In this document: piece by piece, positions 52,990 through 62,489 of the stretch
Position numbering within the stretch: the first letter of the stretch is position 1
Layout: each line of letters opens with the position of its first letter
Assembly: GCA_963575745.1 (NCBI GenBank)
Contig: CAUYUJ010020682.1
Span: 221,501 to 285,500, forward strand
Origin: Prorocentrum cordatum
Lineage: Eukaryota; Sar; Dinophyceae; Prorocentrales; Prorocentraceae
Reading direction: 5' to 3'
Length of the DNA stretch: 64,000 nucleotides
The notes under the pieces: model-generated
What the model was told of the DNA's origin: nothing
Seen by the model: only the letters and a program-made list of their open reading frames with translations
The model's database searches: none
Position numbers and translations under genes: made by a program

Positions 52990-53098
52990 GCGGGCGGCGC
53001 CGCTGCTCCGCGCGCGAGCATCTGTCAGCCGACGGATCGGCCCGCGCGCCAAGGCCGTCTTGGTCCTGGGCGGGGCAGAGCCCGGGCGCGCGGGCACT
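52990..53098 (+). repeat. Hairpin repeat copy C inside the DIRS-like element
   Basis: CAGCCGACGGATCGGCCCGC at 53026, followed by GCGCGCCAAG, TCTTGG and GCCCGGGCG, matches copies A and B at 50.5-50.75 kb. The stem GCCGA/TCGGC is kept although the loop and one outer pair differ. Confidence 0.6.
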
Positions 53099-53099
53099 C

Positions 53100-53729
53100 T
53101 TGTCATGCGCATCTCCTCCGCGTCGCGGCTGCGCTGGCCCGGCGACGGGGATCGCCGCGCGCGCGCTCGGCGAAGCCGCGGCGGCGGAGGTTCTAGTCGG
53201 CGCGCGCCGCCCGACGCCCGGGCGATGGCCGGGCGCGCCGCTGCCGCGCGGATGTCTGGGAGGGGGCAGCCGGACGGACATGGCGGCGCGACGCCGCGCG
53301 ATTCGACGCCATCGCGGCGGCGCTCGCCGCCGCAATCGCGTCGCGACCCCCCGCGCTCGCCGGGGCCAAATTCAGAGATTTCCAATTCCAGGGCGCGGGT
53401 CTTGACGGCGGCCAGAAGCGTTTGCGCGGCCGTTGCACTCGCGACGCGCGAGCTGGCCCGCGCACTTCGCGACGCGCCCCGGCAGCGTCGCAGCCGCGCG
53501 TGCGCGCTGGAAGAAGCCCGCGCCCAGCGGCCGGCGCAGGCGCGGGCGCCCGACGCCAGGGGCGCCGCCGTCGACGCGCCCCCTGAAAGGAGCGCAGGGG
53601 GCCTGCGCGCCGCAGCGCAGCGGGGGCCCGCGCGCAGAGCTCCGCGATCCAGGGCGGCCCGGTGAGCGTCGCCGAGGGGCCGTCTTCGGCGCGCGCAGCG
53701 GCTCCCCAGGCGCGCGCCCGCACCCCGTC
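53100..53729. other. Spacer between RNase H and recombinase, no domain
   Basis: Arg/Ala/Pro-rich in all frames. It may be a degraded linker. Nothing is recognised. Confidence 0.35.
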
Positions 53730-54640
53730 GCCTCTGTCAAGAGGGGCGTGGTAGCGCGGATCGCGTTCGCGCGTGAGGCTTTAGCTCTGCGCAGGCGCGG
53801 GCTGCGGCCGTCCGCCGACGGGCTGCTCGCATTGGCGCTGCTATTTCGCTCCGACCAGACCTTCTTTAATTATCTCTCTCCCGGGTCGGGCCAGCGCGCA
53901 AGGTTTGTGGTCTCCTTGTAGACGCATTTTGCGATGCGGCTCCGTCGCCGCGCCAAATGCGCGATTCGCAAGCGCGGCGCCTTCCTGCCCGGGACGCTTG
54001 CGTTTATTCGGGAAGGCGCCGTCTGCGCGCTGCTGAAGCTAGCAAAAGGCGGCGCGCGCCTGCCGTCTTCGCGAAGCTCATTCTTGTCACGTGCGTGTTG
54101 TTTGTTCCCCCTCCCTATCGGAGGCCTTGGGCATTTCGCCCGACGGCGTCGCCTTTCGCCAGGGCGCAGGGCAGGGGCTCCCACCATTTTGTGCGACGGC
54201 CTCTTGCAGTTCGAATTGGTGCGTCGCAAGAACGATCAATTCGGCTCCGTGCTGCGGCGGGCGCGCTGATGCGCTCGCTGCACCCTGGCGCGCCCACGTC
54301 GCGCGCTTTGCACCTGGTGCGCGGATCTGCCCGCGGGCACCAGGCCGTTCACAGGCGTTGGCACGGCGAGCTCGCTGAGCACGCTGCGCCATTTCTTCGG
54401 CCAACTCGGCGTCGAAGACTCGGCGTTCCATCGCGCTCATTGCCAGCGGCGCGCTCGCGCATTAGACCTTCAGCAGAGGGGGGGGACTTGCGCGGGATCC
54501 TCCAATCGCGCCAATGGTCATCGCCCACGTTCTTATCGCACAATGGCATGGCGCAATTAGAGCTCGGCGCCGTGGTCGAGGCGCATCTGGCCGAGCCTGA
54601 GGACGACCTGGGCGAGGCACTGACCCCGACCAGCCGTCGC
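53730..54640 (+). pseudogene. DIRS-like tyrosine recombinase, nucleophile lost
   Basis: One frame from about 53745 reads AREALALRRRGLRPSADGLL, ALALLFRSDQTFFNYLS, a TAG at 53919-53921, then AKCAIRKRGAFLPGTLAF. Between 54060 and 54180 the best reading uses VFAKLILVTCVLFV and then PSLSEALGISPDG, the box I region. It returns to FELVRRKNDQFGSVLRRAR, a TGA at 54267-54269, CARCTLARPRRALCTWC, PAGTRPFTGVG, STLRHFFGQLGVEDSAF and AHCQRRARALDLQQRGG. After a G8 run (54478-54485) another frame gives DLRGILQSRQWSSPTFLSH and ELGAVVEAHLAEPEDD. Box II H-x-x-R is kept (His 54438, Arg 54447), as is the Trp (54515). The catalytic Tyr position after FLS is CAC, His (54539-54541), so integration activity is lost. 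Confidence 0.7.
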
Positions 54641-54644
54641 GCGC

Positions 54645-55450
54645 TGCCTTCGCGCGTTGTTTCCACGCCTTTGCGCGTTGCGTCATCGCGGCGCCGCCGC
54701 GAGCATCGCCCGTTTTCGCGAGGGGCGCGCGTGCCGCGCGCGTCGCCGACGCACAGTGCATCAGCGCGCATGCGGGCCGCCTCCCGCTGTCCCTCGCCTC
54801 GAGGCGCGCGGCCGCGCGCGATGGGTTCGCGCGCGCGAGGGGGGGGGGGGGGGGGGGGGGCGGCGCGTGCGTCGCCGCGCGCGGCCCCGCGAGATGGGCC
54901 CGCGCGCGCGCGGGGTGGCGGCGCGCGCCTCGCCGCGCGCGGCCCCGCGAAAGGAGCTCGCGCGCGCGGGTCGCGGGCGCGCGGCGCGCGCGCTTTGCTT
55001 TCGCCGCTTGCCCCCCCCCTTGCATCGCGATGCCCGCTCCGTACTGGCGCGCCACGGGGATCCCGTCAGGGCGGATCGCTGCGCTCCTCGGGGTCGCGCG
55101 GGTTGCAGGCATTGGCGCGCGCATCCTGCAGGCGCCGGCGCTCTCGCCCTGGCGTCGCGGGCGACGCGCGCCTTTTCCCCCCCGCCCTCCCGCCCCGCGG
55201 GGTACTTGCATCCCTGGCGCCCCGCGCTTCGGCTAAGACTGGCACCGCCAGGCCGAGCGGCGCGGGGAGTGCCGCGCCCTGTGTCAAGAGGGCGCGGGCA
55301 CCTTCGGGTGCGGGAGGCTGCCAGCGCAGACGAAGTATGTGCAAATGTTCAACCAGCTCGTCGTCGGTTCCACCGCTGACGTTGTCCGCTCAGTGGCGGG
55401 CTTCATCTGCCCAGCAGCAAGCCTTTGCCGATGTCGGGCACTGAGCCGCT
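54645..55450. other. GCGC-rich 3' flank with G22 tract
   Basis: A run of 22 G at 54839-54860 is followed by GCGCGCG-rich sequence to 55020. A segment near 55335-55430 reads CKCSTSSSSVPPLTLSA or, in another frame, VQMFNQLVVGSTADVVRSVA; neither is recognised. Confidence 0.35.
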
Positions 55451-55660
55451 GGTGGGCCATCGCCATCGCTCCCCGTTGACGCCGCCCCGACTCGGGCGCA
55501 TGTGCTGTCCCAGATGGTTTCTTGGCCACGCTCCCTGGCCGCTTTGAACTGCCATCGCCCTCCACCGGTGACGTCCCGACTCGAATTCCTCCCCCTTCGA
55601 AAGATGGAGCACCCGCTCTCTTGTCCGAGGCGGGGATGCAACCAAACCGCCACCTGGTGG

Positions 55661-56027
55661 ATCGATCGTCGGGGTCTTCGGCAGGTGGCGGATGCAGATA
55701 TTCAAGAGGCTCACGCCATTCCGGCGATCCCGAGAAGAGGCAGGGAGTCCAGTTGAGGCGTCGCGGGATTTTTGGTCACTATCTGAAGCCACGGAAAGCC
55801 GATTCGGAAATTTCGAAGTCAAGCAGGCGCTGGCGGGTTCGTATCCCCCCCTGTAAACGAAATTCTTGACGCTGAGGGAGGGGAAAGGGAGAGGGAAACA
55901 GCCAATGATTCCATACGTTTTCTCACCCCGGGCAAGCGTGGGCCGGCGGCGGAAGTTGATGTAGTTGGCCCCCCCGGGACCTGAGTATGTCAATATCCAC
56001 CGCCTGCCGAGGGCCCCGACGATCGGT
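55661..56027. repeat. Inverted repeat, ~40-bp arms
   Basis: CGATCGTCGGGG(T/C)C, TTCGGCAGG or CTCGGCAGG and GGCGG or GGTGGAT...ATATT at 55661-55702 are inverted relative to 55992-56027 (AATATCCACCGCCTGCCGAGG, CCCCGACGATCGG). The 290-bp interior shows no gene. Confidence 0.6.
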
Positions 56028-56214
56028 CACCCAGGCGGTGGTGATCCATAAGTCGCCTCGAAGAGCCTCTTCGCATCCTGCTCCTCTCGCTCACGATGGG
56101 GTCGCGGTTCCGCTCCCAGACATTGGTACTTCGATGCCTTAGAAAATTTGCCCCCCCACCCACACACACATGCACACCTTTCGATTTTTTCTTCCAGGCC
56201 CGGTATTCCGAGTC

Positions 56215-56835
56215 GTGCTCTCAAAGTCCCGAGGCCCAAAACCAGTTTCCAGAGTCCAAACATGGAGTCAAACCGACCGCTTCGATTGCGAAGGACCCAT
56301 GGCCGGTGCCGCCAATTTTGAAGGGGAACGACGATGACGACGACGCTGGTGACGACGACGACGCCGACGACGGCGACGACGACGACGACGACGAACACGA
56401 CGACGACGAAGACGACGACGACGATGACGACGACGACGACGATGGCGACGACGACAAACATTCAACAACTAAGGAGAATCGTTGGATTTGCCATCTTGGG
56501 GTTCTATTGTCTATTGGGGTTCTTTGGGGTTCCATCAAAACAAATAGTGCGTCAAGTTTTGGGTCGTTCGAAGTACACCTCATTTTTTCAATATTGGTTT
56601 TAGCCATATTCGAACGCAACAGCAGCAGTTTGAATGCACATTTGAATAATATAACGTGTCGAAAGTAGCAGCAGCCAAATTTTGGAAGAACTCGAAGAGA
56701 GTTCCCGAAGGACCTTTTGGAGAGTTTCCTTGGGCCTCTTGGGGACCTCTTCGGGCCGTTTTCTCACAGTCCCGAGGCCCGAAAACAGCCTCTATGGGCC
56801 AAACTTGGAGTCAAACCGGCCGCCCCGATTGGCTC
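56215..56835 (+). repeat. ~75-bp direct repeat flanking a (GAC)n tract and AT-rich island
   Basis: Copy 1 (56215-56285) and copy 2 (56765-56835) share CTC(A)CA-AGTCCCGAGGCCC, AAAACCAG/AAAACAG, CCAAAC and TGGAGTCAAACCG(A/G)CCGC. Between them are (GAC)n at 56330-56455 and an AT-rich stretch (56460-56690) that reads hydrophobic residues but has no clear gene. Confidence 0.65.
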
Positions 56836-57174
56836 CAGGCGTCAGCTGTCTGGGCTCGGGCCGTGCGGCGGGCCCTCCACCACGCGCGACTCCTGCCCGT
56901 GCGGGTCAGGACGACGCCGGGGCGCCCGGTCCCAGCACCCGCGGGGGCTCGTTCTGCTGCAGGGCGCCCCCTCGCCGTGAAGGAAGCGGGTCCTGAGGGC
57001 AACGGGTCCTCCTTTCGTGGCCAACTCGCCGTGGCCAGGAGGGCCCCCCCCCCCCCCCGCAGGGGCGCGGACCGCGGCAGGGGAGTCTGCGCTTCTCCCG
57101 GCGGCGTGCGAGCGCGCAGACAACCGCGCCTCGCTTGGCGCTGATTGGCACCGCCAGGGGCGCCGCTGGAGGTG

Positions 57175-57312
57175 GCGCTGGGGTGTGGAGACCGCCCTGG
57201 ACTAATTACTCGGGGGTGTCTGTTGAGGCCAGCTGGGACTGCTCGGGGGGCGTGATGAGGCCGGCCAGGACCTAGCTGCGGGGGCTGTCTGCGCGCAGCC
57301 CGAAGTCCTGGT
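57175..57312 (+). repeat. TTGAGGCCAGCTGG dispersed repeat, copy 3
   Basis: GTGGAGACCGCCCTGGAC, CTGTTGAGGCCAGCTGGGAC, a second diverged GATGAGGCCGGCC, GGGGCTGTCTGCGCGCAGCC and CGAAG, in the order of the copies at 26.8 and 43.8 kb. Confidence 0.65.
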
Positions 57313-57479
57313 ACGCACGCTTAGGAGCGAAACGCAGACGCACGCGCACATGAATTCACATAGAGGTTCGATAAGAGGCAACGTGAGGGCGGTGTAAAAC
57401 GCATCGACCCCCAATCGCCCATTGATCGCCTCCAGGAGCCCGATACTCCGCTCCGCCCAGGAACATGCGGGTTCGCTCT

Positions 57480-57560
57480 CGGGGGCATCGCCGATCTATC
57501 GGCGATGAATCGCCGATTCCAGCTCGATGCGTCTCCCCCTTGGCCAGTCCCCCCCTGTCG
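57480..57560 (+). repeat. Dispersed repeat with CATCGCCGAT/ATCGGCGATG hairpin, copy 1
   Basis: CATCGCCGATCTATCGGCGATG (57486-57507) is a palindrome with 10-bp arms and a 2-base centre. A following GAATCGCC, TTCCAGCTCGATGC and CCAGTCCCCCC matches 62241-62320, where the arms are slightly changed. Confidence 0.65.
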
Positions 57561-57737
57561 GTGCCCCTTCTTGAAGAGAACGCCTTTACGCGAGCATTCG
57601 TGACAGGAGGGCGGCCCCGCGGCCTGGTGGGGTGGTGCTATTCGTGCACACGGCTGGGCACCAAGGTTAAAGGGCACTCCGATCCGCAGTCGGCCGATTG
57701 CTCATGGAGGAGAACCCTGTGCGGGCCCAAAAAGATG

Positions 57738-57742
57738 CGGAG

Positions 57743-57778
<36 letters not shown>

Positions 57779-57782
57779 ACGA
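57738..57782 (+). repeat. (GAC)n microsatellite
   Basis: Uninterrupted GACGAC for about 42 bp. A C15 run also lies upstream at 57044-57058. Confidence 0.9.
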
Positions 57783-58029
57783 GCACAGAGGGGGGAACGA
57801 ACGACGAGGCGATAGGAGAGGTGAAAGAAACGCAGGGCACCTCCTCTCTGCAGCTGGAGGAAGGTGGTGCCGTGATCTTTCGAGGACTTCCTGCATGCGG
57901 TCCCCCTGCGGGGGCGCTTGCCCTGTCGCTGCCTCGGTCCCCGCGGCCGCCCGCAGGGTGCCCAGGACGACTGGCGGAAGGCCGGGCGGGGGGGGCTCTG
58001 CGGCCGGGCGCCGCGCGGATCGGGGTCTT

Positions 58030-58300
58030 CGGCTTTCCACTGCGATCCGATCGATTCGACTCGATGTCGGTTCCGGCTTTTCCGATTCTATTCGATTTGG
58101 ATCTCCAGAGATACGCCCGTTTTGAAACGCAACACGTCCCGTGTTGAAGACGTCCGTGTCAATACGTTGCGTTTTGGCTCTACGTATCGGACCACGTTTT
58201 GGCGAACGCGTCGCGTCGGACCTACGTTTTCAGCCCACGTTTTGAGCTCTGTATCAATACGATACGTATTGCGTGTTGCGTATCGGGGCAGCTAAGTCTC
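58030..58300. other. ACGT/CGAT-rich stretch, no gene recognised
   Basis: A compositionally odd segment rich in ACGTTTTG, TACGTAT, CGATTCGA and ATACG words, with many short palindromes (TACGTA, CGATCG). It may be a decayed minisatellite. No ORF. Confidence 0.4.
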
Positions 58301-58559
58301 CAGACGATCAGATGTACCCCGAAGTTCGCATGGCGCCGTTGCGCATCCTGGAGCCTGGAGTGGCCGATCTCGTTCGATGCCAGCTCCGTACCGGCGCGGC
58401 CCGAGCCGACGCGGTTTCCGGCCCGAGGCGAGTTCCCGATGCGCTGCTGACGAATCCTGGCTCTTGGAGGGGGCACGCGGGGCGCGTCTCGCGGCGAGAT
58501 CGGGGCCAGGCGAGCGTGTGCGATAGCTTTCGGGGTTCCGGGGGTCGCCAAAGATCGGG

Positions 58560-58765
58560 GAAACGTAAGTTTCGAGTGCGCTGGAACTCGTGTTTGCCGA
58601 CTTGCTTTCTCGAGACGAGCGCGCCCTGGGTTTTGACGGCCCAGTTTTCGTGGGATATTTGCAGCGGGAGCTTTGGTAAAATTTCAGACTGGGTCTCGCC
58701 GTTTTCATGATGGCCCCGTCAGGCCAATCCGAGTCCCCCTCCGCCGAGTCTTACGTCTCCCGGAA
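58560..58765 (+). repeat. Dispersed repeat shared with 14.3-14.5 kb
   Basis: TTGCCGACTTGC, GACGAGCGCGCCCTGG, TTTTGACGGCCCAG, TTTGCAGCGG, GTTTTCATGATGG and CCAATCCGAGTCCCCC follow the order of 14330-14470. The sequences differ at roughly one base in four to five. Confidence 0.6.
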
Positions 58766-59262
58766 AACGACGAGGTCTTGGCGGCCTATTGTTTTCGCGC
58801 CAGGCGTTCTCCCCTAATTCGGGTCCCGGGACCCTCACAGAAGACGGATCCGCCTCGAGGAGTGCTGCAGAAAGATGAGGTCCGGGGCCTTGGTCGTAAG
58901 CGTTGATGGAGTTGCATTTTGTCCGTGTCGTTGACCATGCCGTGTGGTGACCCAGTGAGGATTCGGGGTGATCGCACAGTTTTGGGACTCGGCCCGTTCT
59001 CCGAGGATGTCTCGGGCGATCTGGGTCTCCAAGCTCCACAAACCGTGCGATGGCGACCTGTGCGGTGAGGACTCTTGGGATTTCGAGGTCACCGCACGGT
59101 CTGCCACCACACCGCTTGGGGACGACCCAAGTTTTGGAGAGGGCGTGCGCGACTGTTTGGAGAGGGCGGCTTGGAAGATGGATTCGGTTCATCACCCCCC
59201 CGCTTAGGGCGATTCCGGCACGATGCTCTCAGACATTGGGAGATGCTTCGAAGTATATCGAA
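58765..59262. other. No gene recognised
   Basis: Apparently unique sequence. Open frames on both strands lack recognisable features. Confidence 0.4.
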
Positions 59263-60405
59263 ATTGATTGCGGCGAATCACCGCCGCCCCTTGCCTTTTG
59301 GAATCGCTCATGTGGCCGAGCGTTGTGACAAGAGTTCTGCCATGCTATCGGACCATGTGTTCCCCCAGCCGTTGTGGAAACCCTTCGGGGAACACTTGGG
59401 GGGGGATGGCGGGGAAGATCAGGAGGATGAGGAGGAGGAGGAGGAGGAACAATGCATATTCGGAGCCTTCTTTTGGGGCCTTCTGTGAGCTTCCTGGGCC
59501 CCTCGGAGGCATCTTGGGAGCCTCCTTGGACCTCTTGGGGGCCTTTGGTGGCTTCTCGGGGGCCTCTTTCGCAATCCTAAGCCATCCCTGGCCCGTCGGA
59601 CGCCGTCGGAAGCTGCTTTTGAGACCTCTTTGGATCAATTTGGGGCTCTCTTGGGACGTTCAAGGGTCGTCTTGGAGGCTATCGTGGGCGTCTTGGAGGC
59701 CTCTTGGGCCGTCTTGGAAGCCTCTTGGGGGCCTCTTGGGCCGTCTGCCGTCATCTTGAATCCGTCTTGGACCGTCTTGAAGGCTTCTGAAGCGAACGTG
59801 GAGGCATCTTGGACTCTCTTGGGCCGTCTGCGAGGCCATCTTGGGCGAACTTGGAGGCCATCTTGGCCGTCTTGGAGGCCATCTTGTGCCATCTTGGAGC
59901 CATCTGGACCGGGACCATGTTGGCAAACAGGTCTTCCGCGTGGCCAGCGGGACGGGCCGAAGCCCCAGGGCCTCAGGGGAGAGTTCTTTTGGAAAAGGAG
60001 CCCAAACCAAACCGTACGAAGTTCAGCACGGCCGGCACCTTTGTGACAAGCACAGCGGGCGGGGGATCAAAGATGCCTACGACGAATCACCGCCGCCCCC
60101 TGCCTTTTGGAGTCGCCCATGTGGCCGAGCGTTGTGGTAAGAGCTCTGCCAAGCTATCGGACCATGTGTTCCCCCAGCCGTTGTGGAAACCCTTCGGGGA
60201 ACACTTGAGGGAGGATGGCGGGGAAGATCAGGAGGAGGAGGAGGAGGAGGAGAAGAAGGAGGAGGAGGAGGAGGAGGTAGCATCTTGGGAGCCTCTAGGG
60301 GCACTATTGGGGCCTCCTGGGCGCTTCCTGGGAGTCTCTTGGAGGCATCTTCGGGGCCTTTTGGGGGCCTTTGGTGGCTTCTCGGGAGCCTCTTTGGCCG
60401 TCTCA
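59262..60405 (+). repeat. Two diverged CTTGG modules with boundary modules
   Basis: Boundary modules at about 59265 and 60072 are followed by GATGGCGGGGAAGATCAGGA with a GGA tract, then CTTGG words. The first also has the GACGGGCCGAAGC tail and an A-rich AAAAGGAGCCCAAACCAAACC word at about 59950-60030. The spacing is about 810 bp. CAGCCGTTGTGGAAACCC replaces GAATCGGTTTGGAAAGCC of the 28-38 kb copies, which defines a second subfamily. Confidence 0.8.
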
Positions 60406-60409
60406 GTCT

Positions 60410-60560
60410 TCTTCCTCCTCCTCCTTCTCCTCCCTCTCCTTGTTCCTCCTCATCCTTCCTCCTCGATCCTCCTCCTCGATCCTCCTCCTCGATCCTCATC
60501 CTCCTCCTCCTCCTCCTCCTCCTCCTCCTCCTCCTCCTCCTGCTCCTCCTCCCCCTCCTC
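60410..60560 (+). repeat. CCT/CGATCCTC polypyrimidine tract
   Basis: CTCCTC repeats with three CTCGATCCTCCTC units in the middle. It is followed to about 60890 by CGCCGTCGCC-rich trinucleotide sequence with open frames on both strands but no gene. Confidence 0.85.
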
Positions 60561-61034
60561 CGTCCTCTCGCCCAGCTGGCCGCTCCGCGCCGCTCGGCGC
60601 GTCCGCCCAAAGCCTCGGACGCCGCTTCTGCGGGGACTCGGGGTCGCCGCGGCCCACCTCTGTCCAGAGCGCCCGACCGCCGCCCCAGACGACGCGCCGA
60701 CCGCCGCCGCCGCCGTATCCGCCGACGTCGCCGTCGCCGTCGCCGCTTGCGTCGCCGCCGCCGCCTTCGCCATCGTCATCGCCACCGCTACGGCCATTTT
60801 CGGCGTCGTCGCTGCTGTCGGCACCGTCATCGCAGGCGTCGTCGACGGCGACGGCGTCGGCACCGCCGTCGGCGTCGGCGCCGCCCCGCGCCCGCCAGCT
60901 GGCCCCAGCCGAGATCCTCAGGCGCTGCGGGCTGCCCCCTGGCCCGGACAGGGTTCTGCTCGCCCGCGCGGCGCCGGCGCTCGGCAGCCGGAGGTGGGGG
61001 AGGAGGAGGAGGTGGACGAGGGGCAGAGCTACCA

Positions 61035-61185
61035 TGAGCTTGGTATCGCTCGGACGTGTGCACTTTTTCTCGGCGGGGATTACTAAGGAGCATCCTGGAT
61101 CATCCTGCGAAAAAGCCACGCACGAAACCGAACAAAAACACAGGGAATGGACGTACGAGCGATGGCCAGAGGGCATTCCATAGAT
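61035..61185 (+). repeat. Dispersed repeat shared with 14.2-14.3 kb
   Basis: TGGTATCGCTCGGACGTGTG, CTCGGCG, CCACGCACGAAACCGAACAA, GGGAATGGACGTACGAG and GATGGCCAGAG match the first half of the 14.18-14.5 kb mosaic. Here it directly abuts the inverted-repeat element at 61194. Confidence 0.65.
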
Positions 61186-61193
61186 ACGGTAGG

Positions 61194-61390
61194 TTCATGC
61201 GGCGTTGGCGCGCCGGCGATGTCGGCGACGGCGTTCAAGATTGCACTCAGCGGCGCGGAAGCACCGTGGGACGCGATAGCGCCACTGGACCCGACGGAAT
61301 TCAACCTGGAAAGATCGGGGCCGCGATCGGTTCAAGGTTGAACGATCGACCGGTGTCAAAAACTTTTGCGCGCGCCGACGCCGCATAATT
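61194..61390. mobile_element. Terminal-inverted-repeat (MITE-like) element, copy 2
   Basis: ATGCGGCGTTGGCGCGCC (61197-61214) is inverted against CGCGCGCCGACGCCGCAT (61369-61386) with two mismatches. The interior matches copy 1 at 42211-42545 (GGCGTTCA, GAAGCACCG(T)GGGAC, GACGGAATTCAACCT) but lacks its ~135-bp insert. TTCAACCTGGAAAGATCGG and CCGCGATCGGTTCAAGGTTG form an internal inverted pair. The TACGGTAGGTTC just outside the left repeat is shared with copy 1, so the true boundary may lie further out. Confidence 0.7.
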
Positions 61391-61744
61391 CAAATTACCG
61401 TAAGGAACCTTCGGATCAGGACTCCAGGGTCTGGAAGCGGATTGTATTCTAATCGTGGATCGGCCATCGATAGCATTGCCGCCCTCATCAGAGAAGGAAT
61501 CTCCCTGGGTCTGAAGCCTCATGGGCACAGTCTTTCACCAACGCCCCCACCTTGGGGGGGAACCTCGAAGACGAACAAATACAGAAACATCTTTTGTCTG
61601 AGGTCCGCGCGGACCCGAGTGAATTCATGCTCATGCCGTTCTGCGCTCCCTTAGGATAGGCTCAGGATAGGGTCGATGTTCGAGGTTTTTTGGCGTTCCC
61701 GTCGGATCTCGGCGGCCGTCCTGCCTCGGGGTGCTCCGCGGGGA

Positions 61745-62205
61745 AAAAAACACAAAACACACACTGTGGGGAAAACACACACACACACAAAAAAACAAAA
61801 GCACTAACAAAAACACACACAAAACACACACACACACAAAAAAAAAAACACACACACACACAGCTGCGCTTCGCCGAGGGCGCTCTGGGGTAGCCTGGTC
61901 GTCCCGAGCGGCGGCCGGAGGCCCGAGGCGGGGCCCGAGAGCCACCTGGGACGGGGGTCGGCTCAGAGAGGGGGGGGTGCCCCCCACTGGCCCACTCATC
62001 GCCGACACGTCCCTGATAGAAAAAACACACACGCGGGAAAACACACTCACACACACACACAACACACACACACACGTGTGTGTGTGTGTGTCTGTGTGCG
62101 TGTGTGTGCGTGTGTGTGTGCGTGTGTGTATATATATATTTTTCCCACACACGGGTGTGTTTGTCCCTTAGTGTGTGTTTTTCCCCACGTGTGAGTTTTT
62201 TCCCA
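61745..62205. repeat. CA/A-rich and CA-GT palindromic microsatellites
   Basis: ACACACAAAAAA-type sequence at 61745-61862. At about 62040-62125 a (CA)n run passes directly into (GT)n through ACACACACGTGTGTGTG, a perfect alternating palindrome. TATATATATTTTTCCC and GTGTGTTT words continue to 62200. Confidence 0.9.
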
Positions 62206-62240
62206 CCGCTTGGGAGCGTGTGAATTGGCTATCGGGAGCC

Positions 62241-62320
62241 CATCGCCGATCCGTCGGCGACGTATCGCCATTCGCAGGTCGATGCCCCCCGCGCCCCTGC
62301 GCCAGTGCCCCCCGACCGCT
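62241..62320 (+). repeat. Dispersed hairpin repeat, copy 2
   Basis: CATCGCCGATCCGTCGGCGACG (62241-62262) is the counterpart of the 57486 palindrome. CGTATCGCC, TTCGCAGGTCGATGC and CCAGTGCCCCCC follow. Confidence 0.6.
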
Positions 62321-62489
62321 CCCCTCCAGAGAGTGAAGGGCATCTCTCAGACGGTACATCTGCCACGACCGGGAATCGGGCACCGACGATCGAGGAGAGA
62401 AGTTTTTGCACACTCTGGGCCTGTTTCAGGTCCCCGAATGCCTCCGAAGGCTTCGGGAGGCCGTCGGAACCAGCGACCTCAGAGACCTT

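Larger units (their letters stand above)
51466..54640 (+). mobile_element. Degenerate DIRS-like retroelement (RT - RNase H - tyrosine recombinase)
   Basis: Three domains occur on one strand in the order RT (51466-52462), RNase H (52463-52945) and tyrosine recombinase (53730-54640). This order, with a recombinase instead of a DDE integrase, is the hallmark of DIRS-type retroelements. Continuity needs changes of frame near 51860-51990, 52462, 52866, 54060-54180 and 54480, plus read-through of stops at 53919-53921 and 54267-54269. The element is therefore dead. An 800-bp stretch between RNase H and recombinase contains copy C of the hairpin repeat and no recognised domain. Terminal and internal complementary repeats typical of DIRS were not identified, so the ends are approximate. 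Most recombinase pieces fall in frames without a long ATG-initiated ORF and are easily missed. Confidence 0.8.

Noticed and set aside
53957-55444. 495-codon plus-strand open frame over the recombinase region
   Set aside because: Most of it is an Arg/Ala-rich shadow. Only a part near 54485-54610 coincides with recombinase sequence, and the rest of that domain is in other frames.
55825-55860. GGCGGGTTCGTATCCCCCC as a possible tRNA B-box
   Set aside because: No matching A-box or cloverleaf stems could be placed upstream. No tRNA is called.
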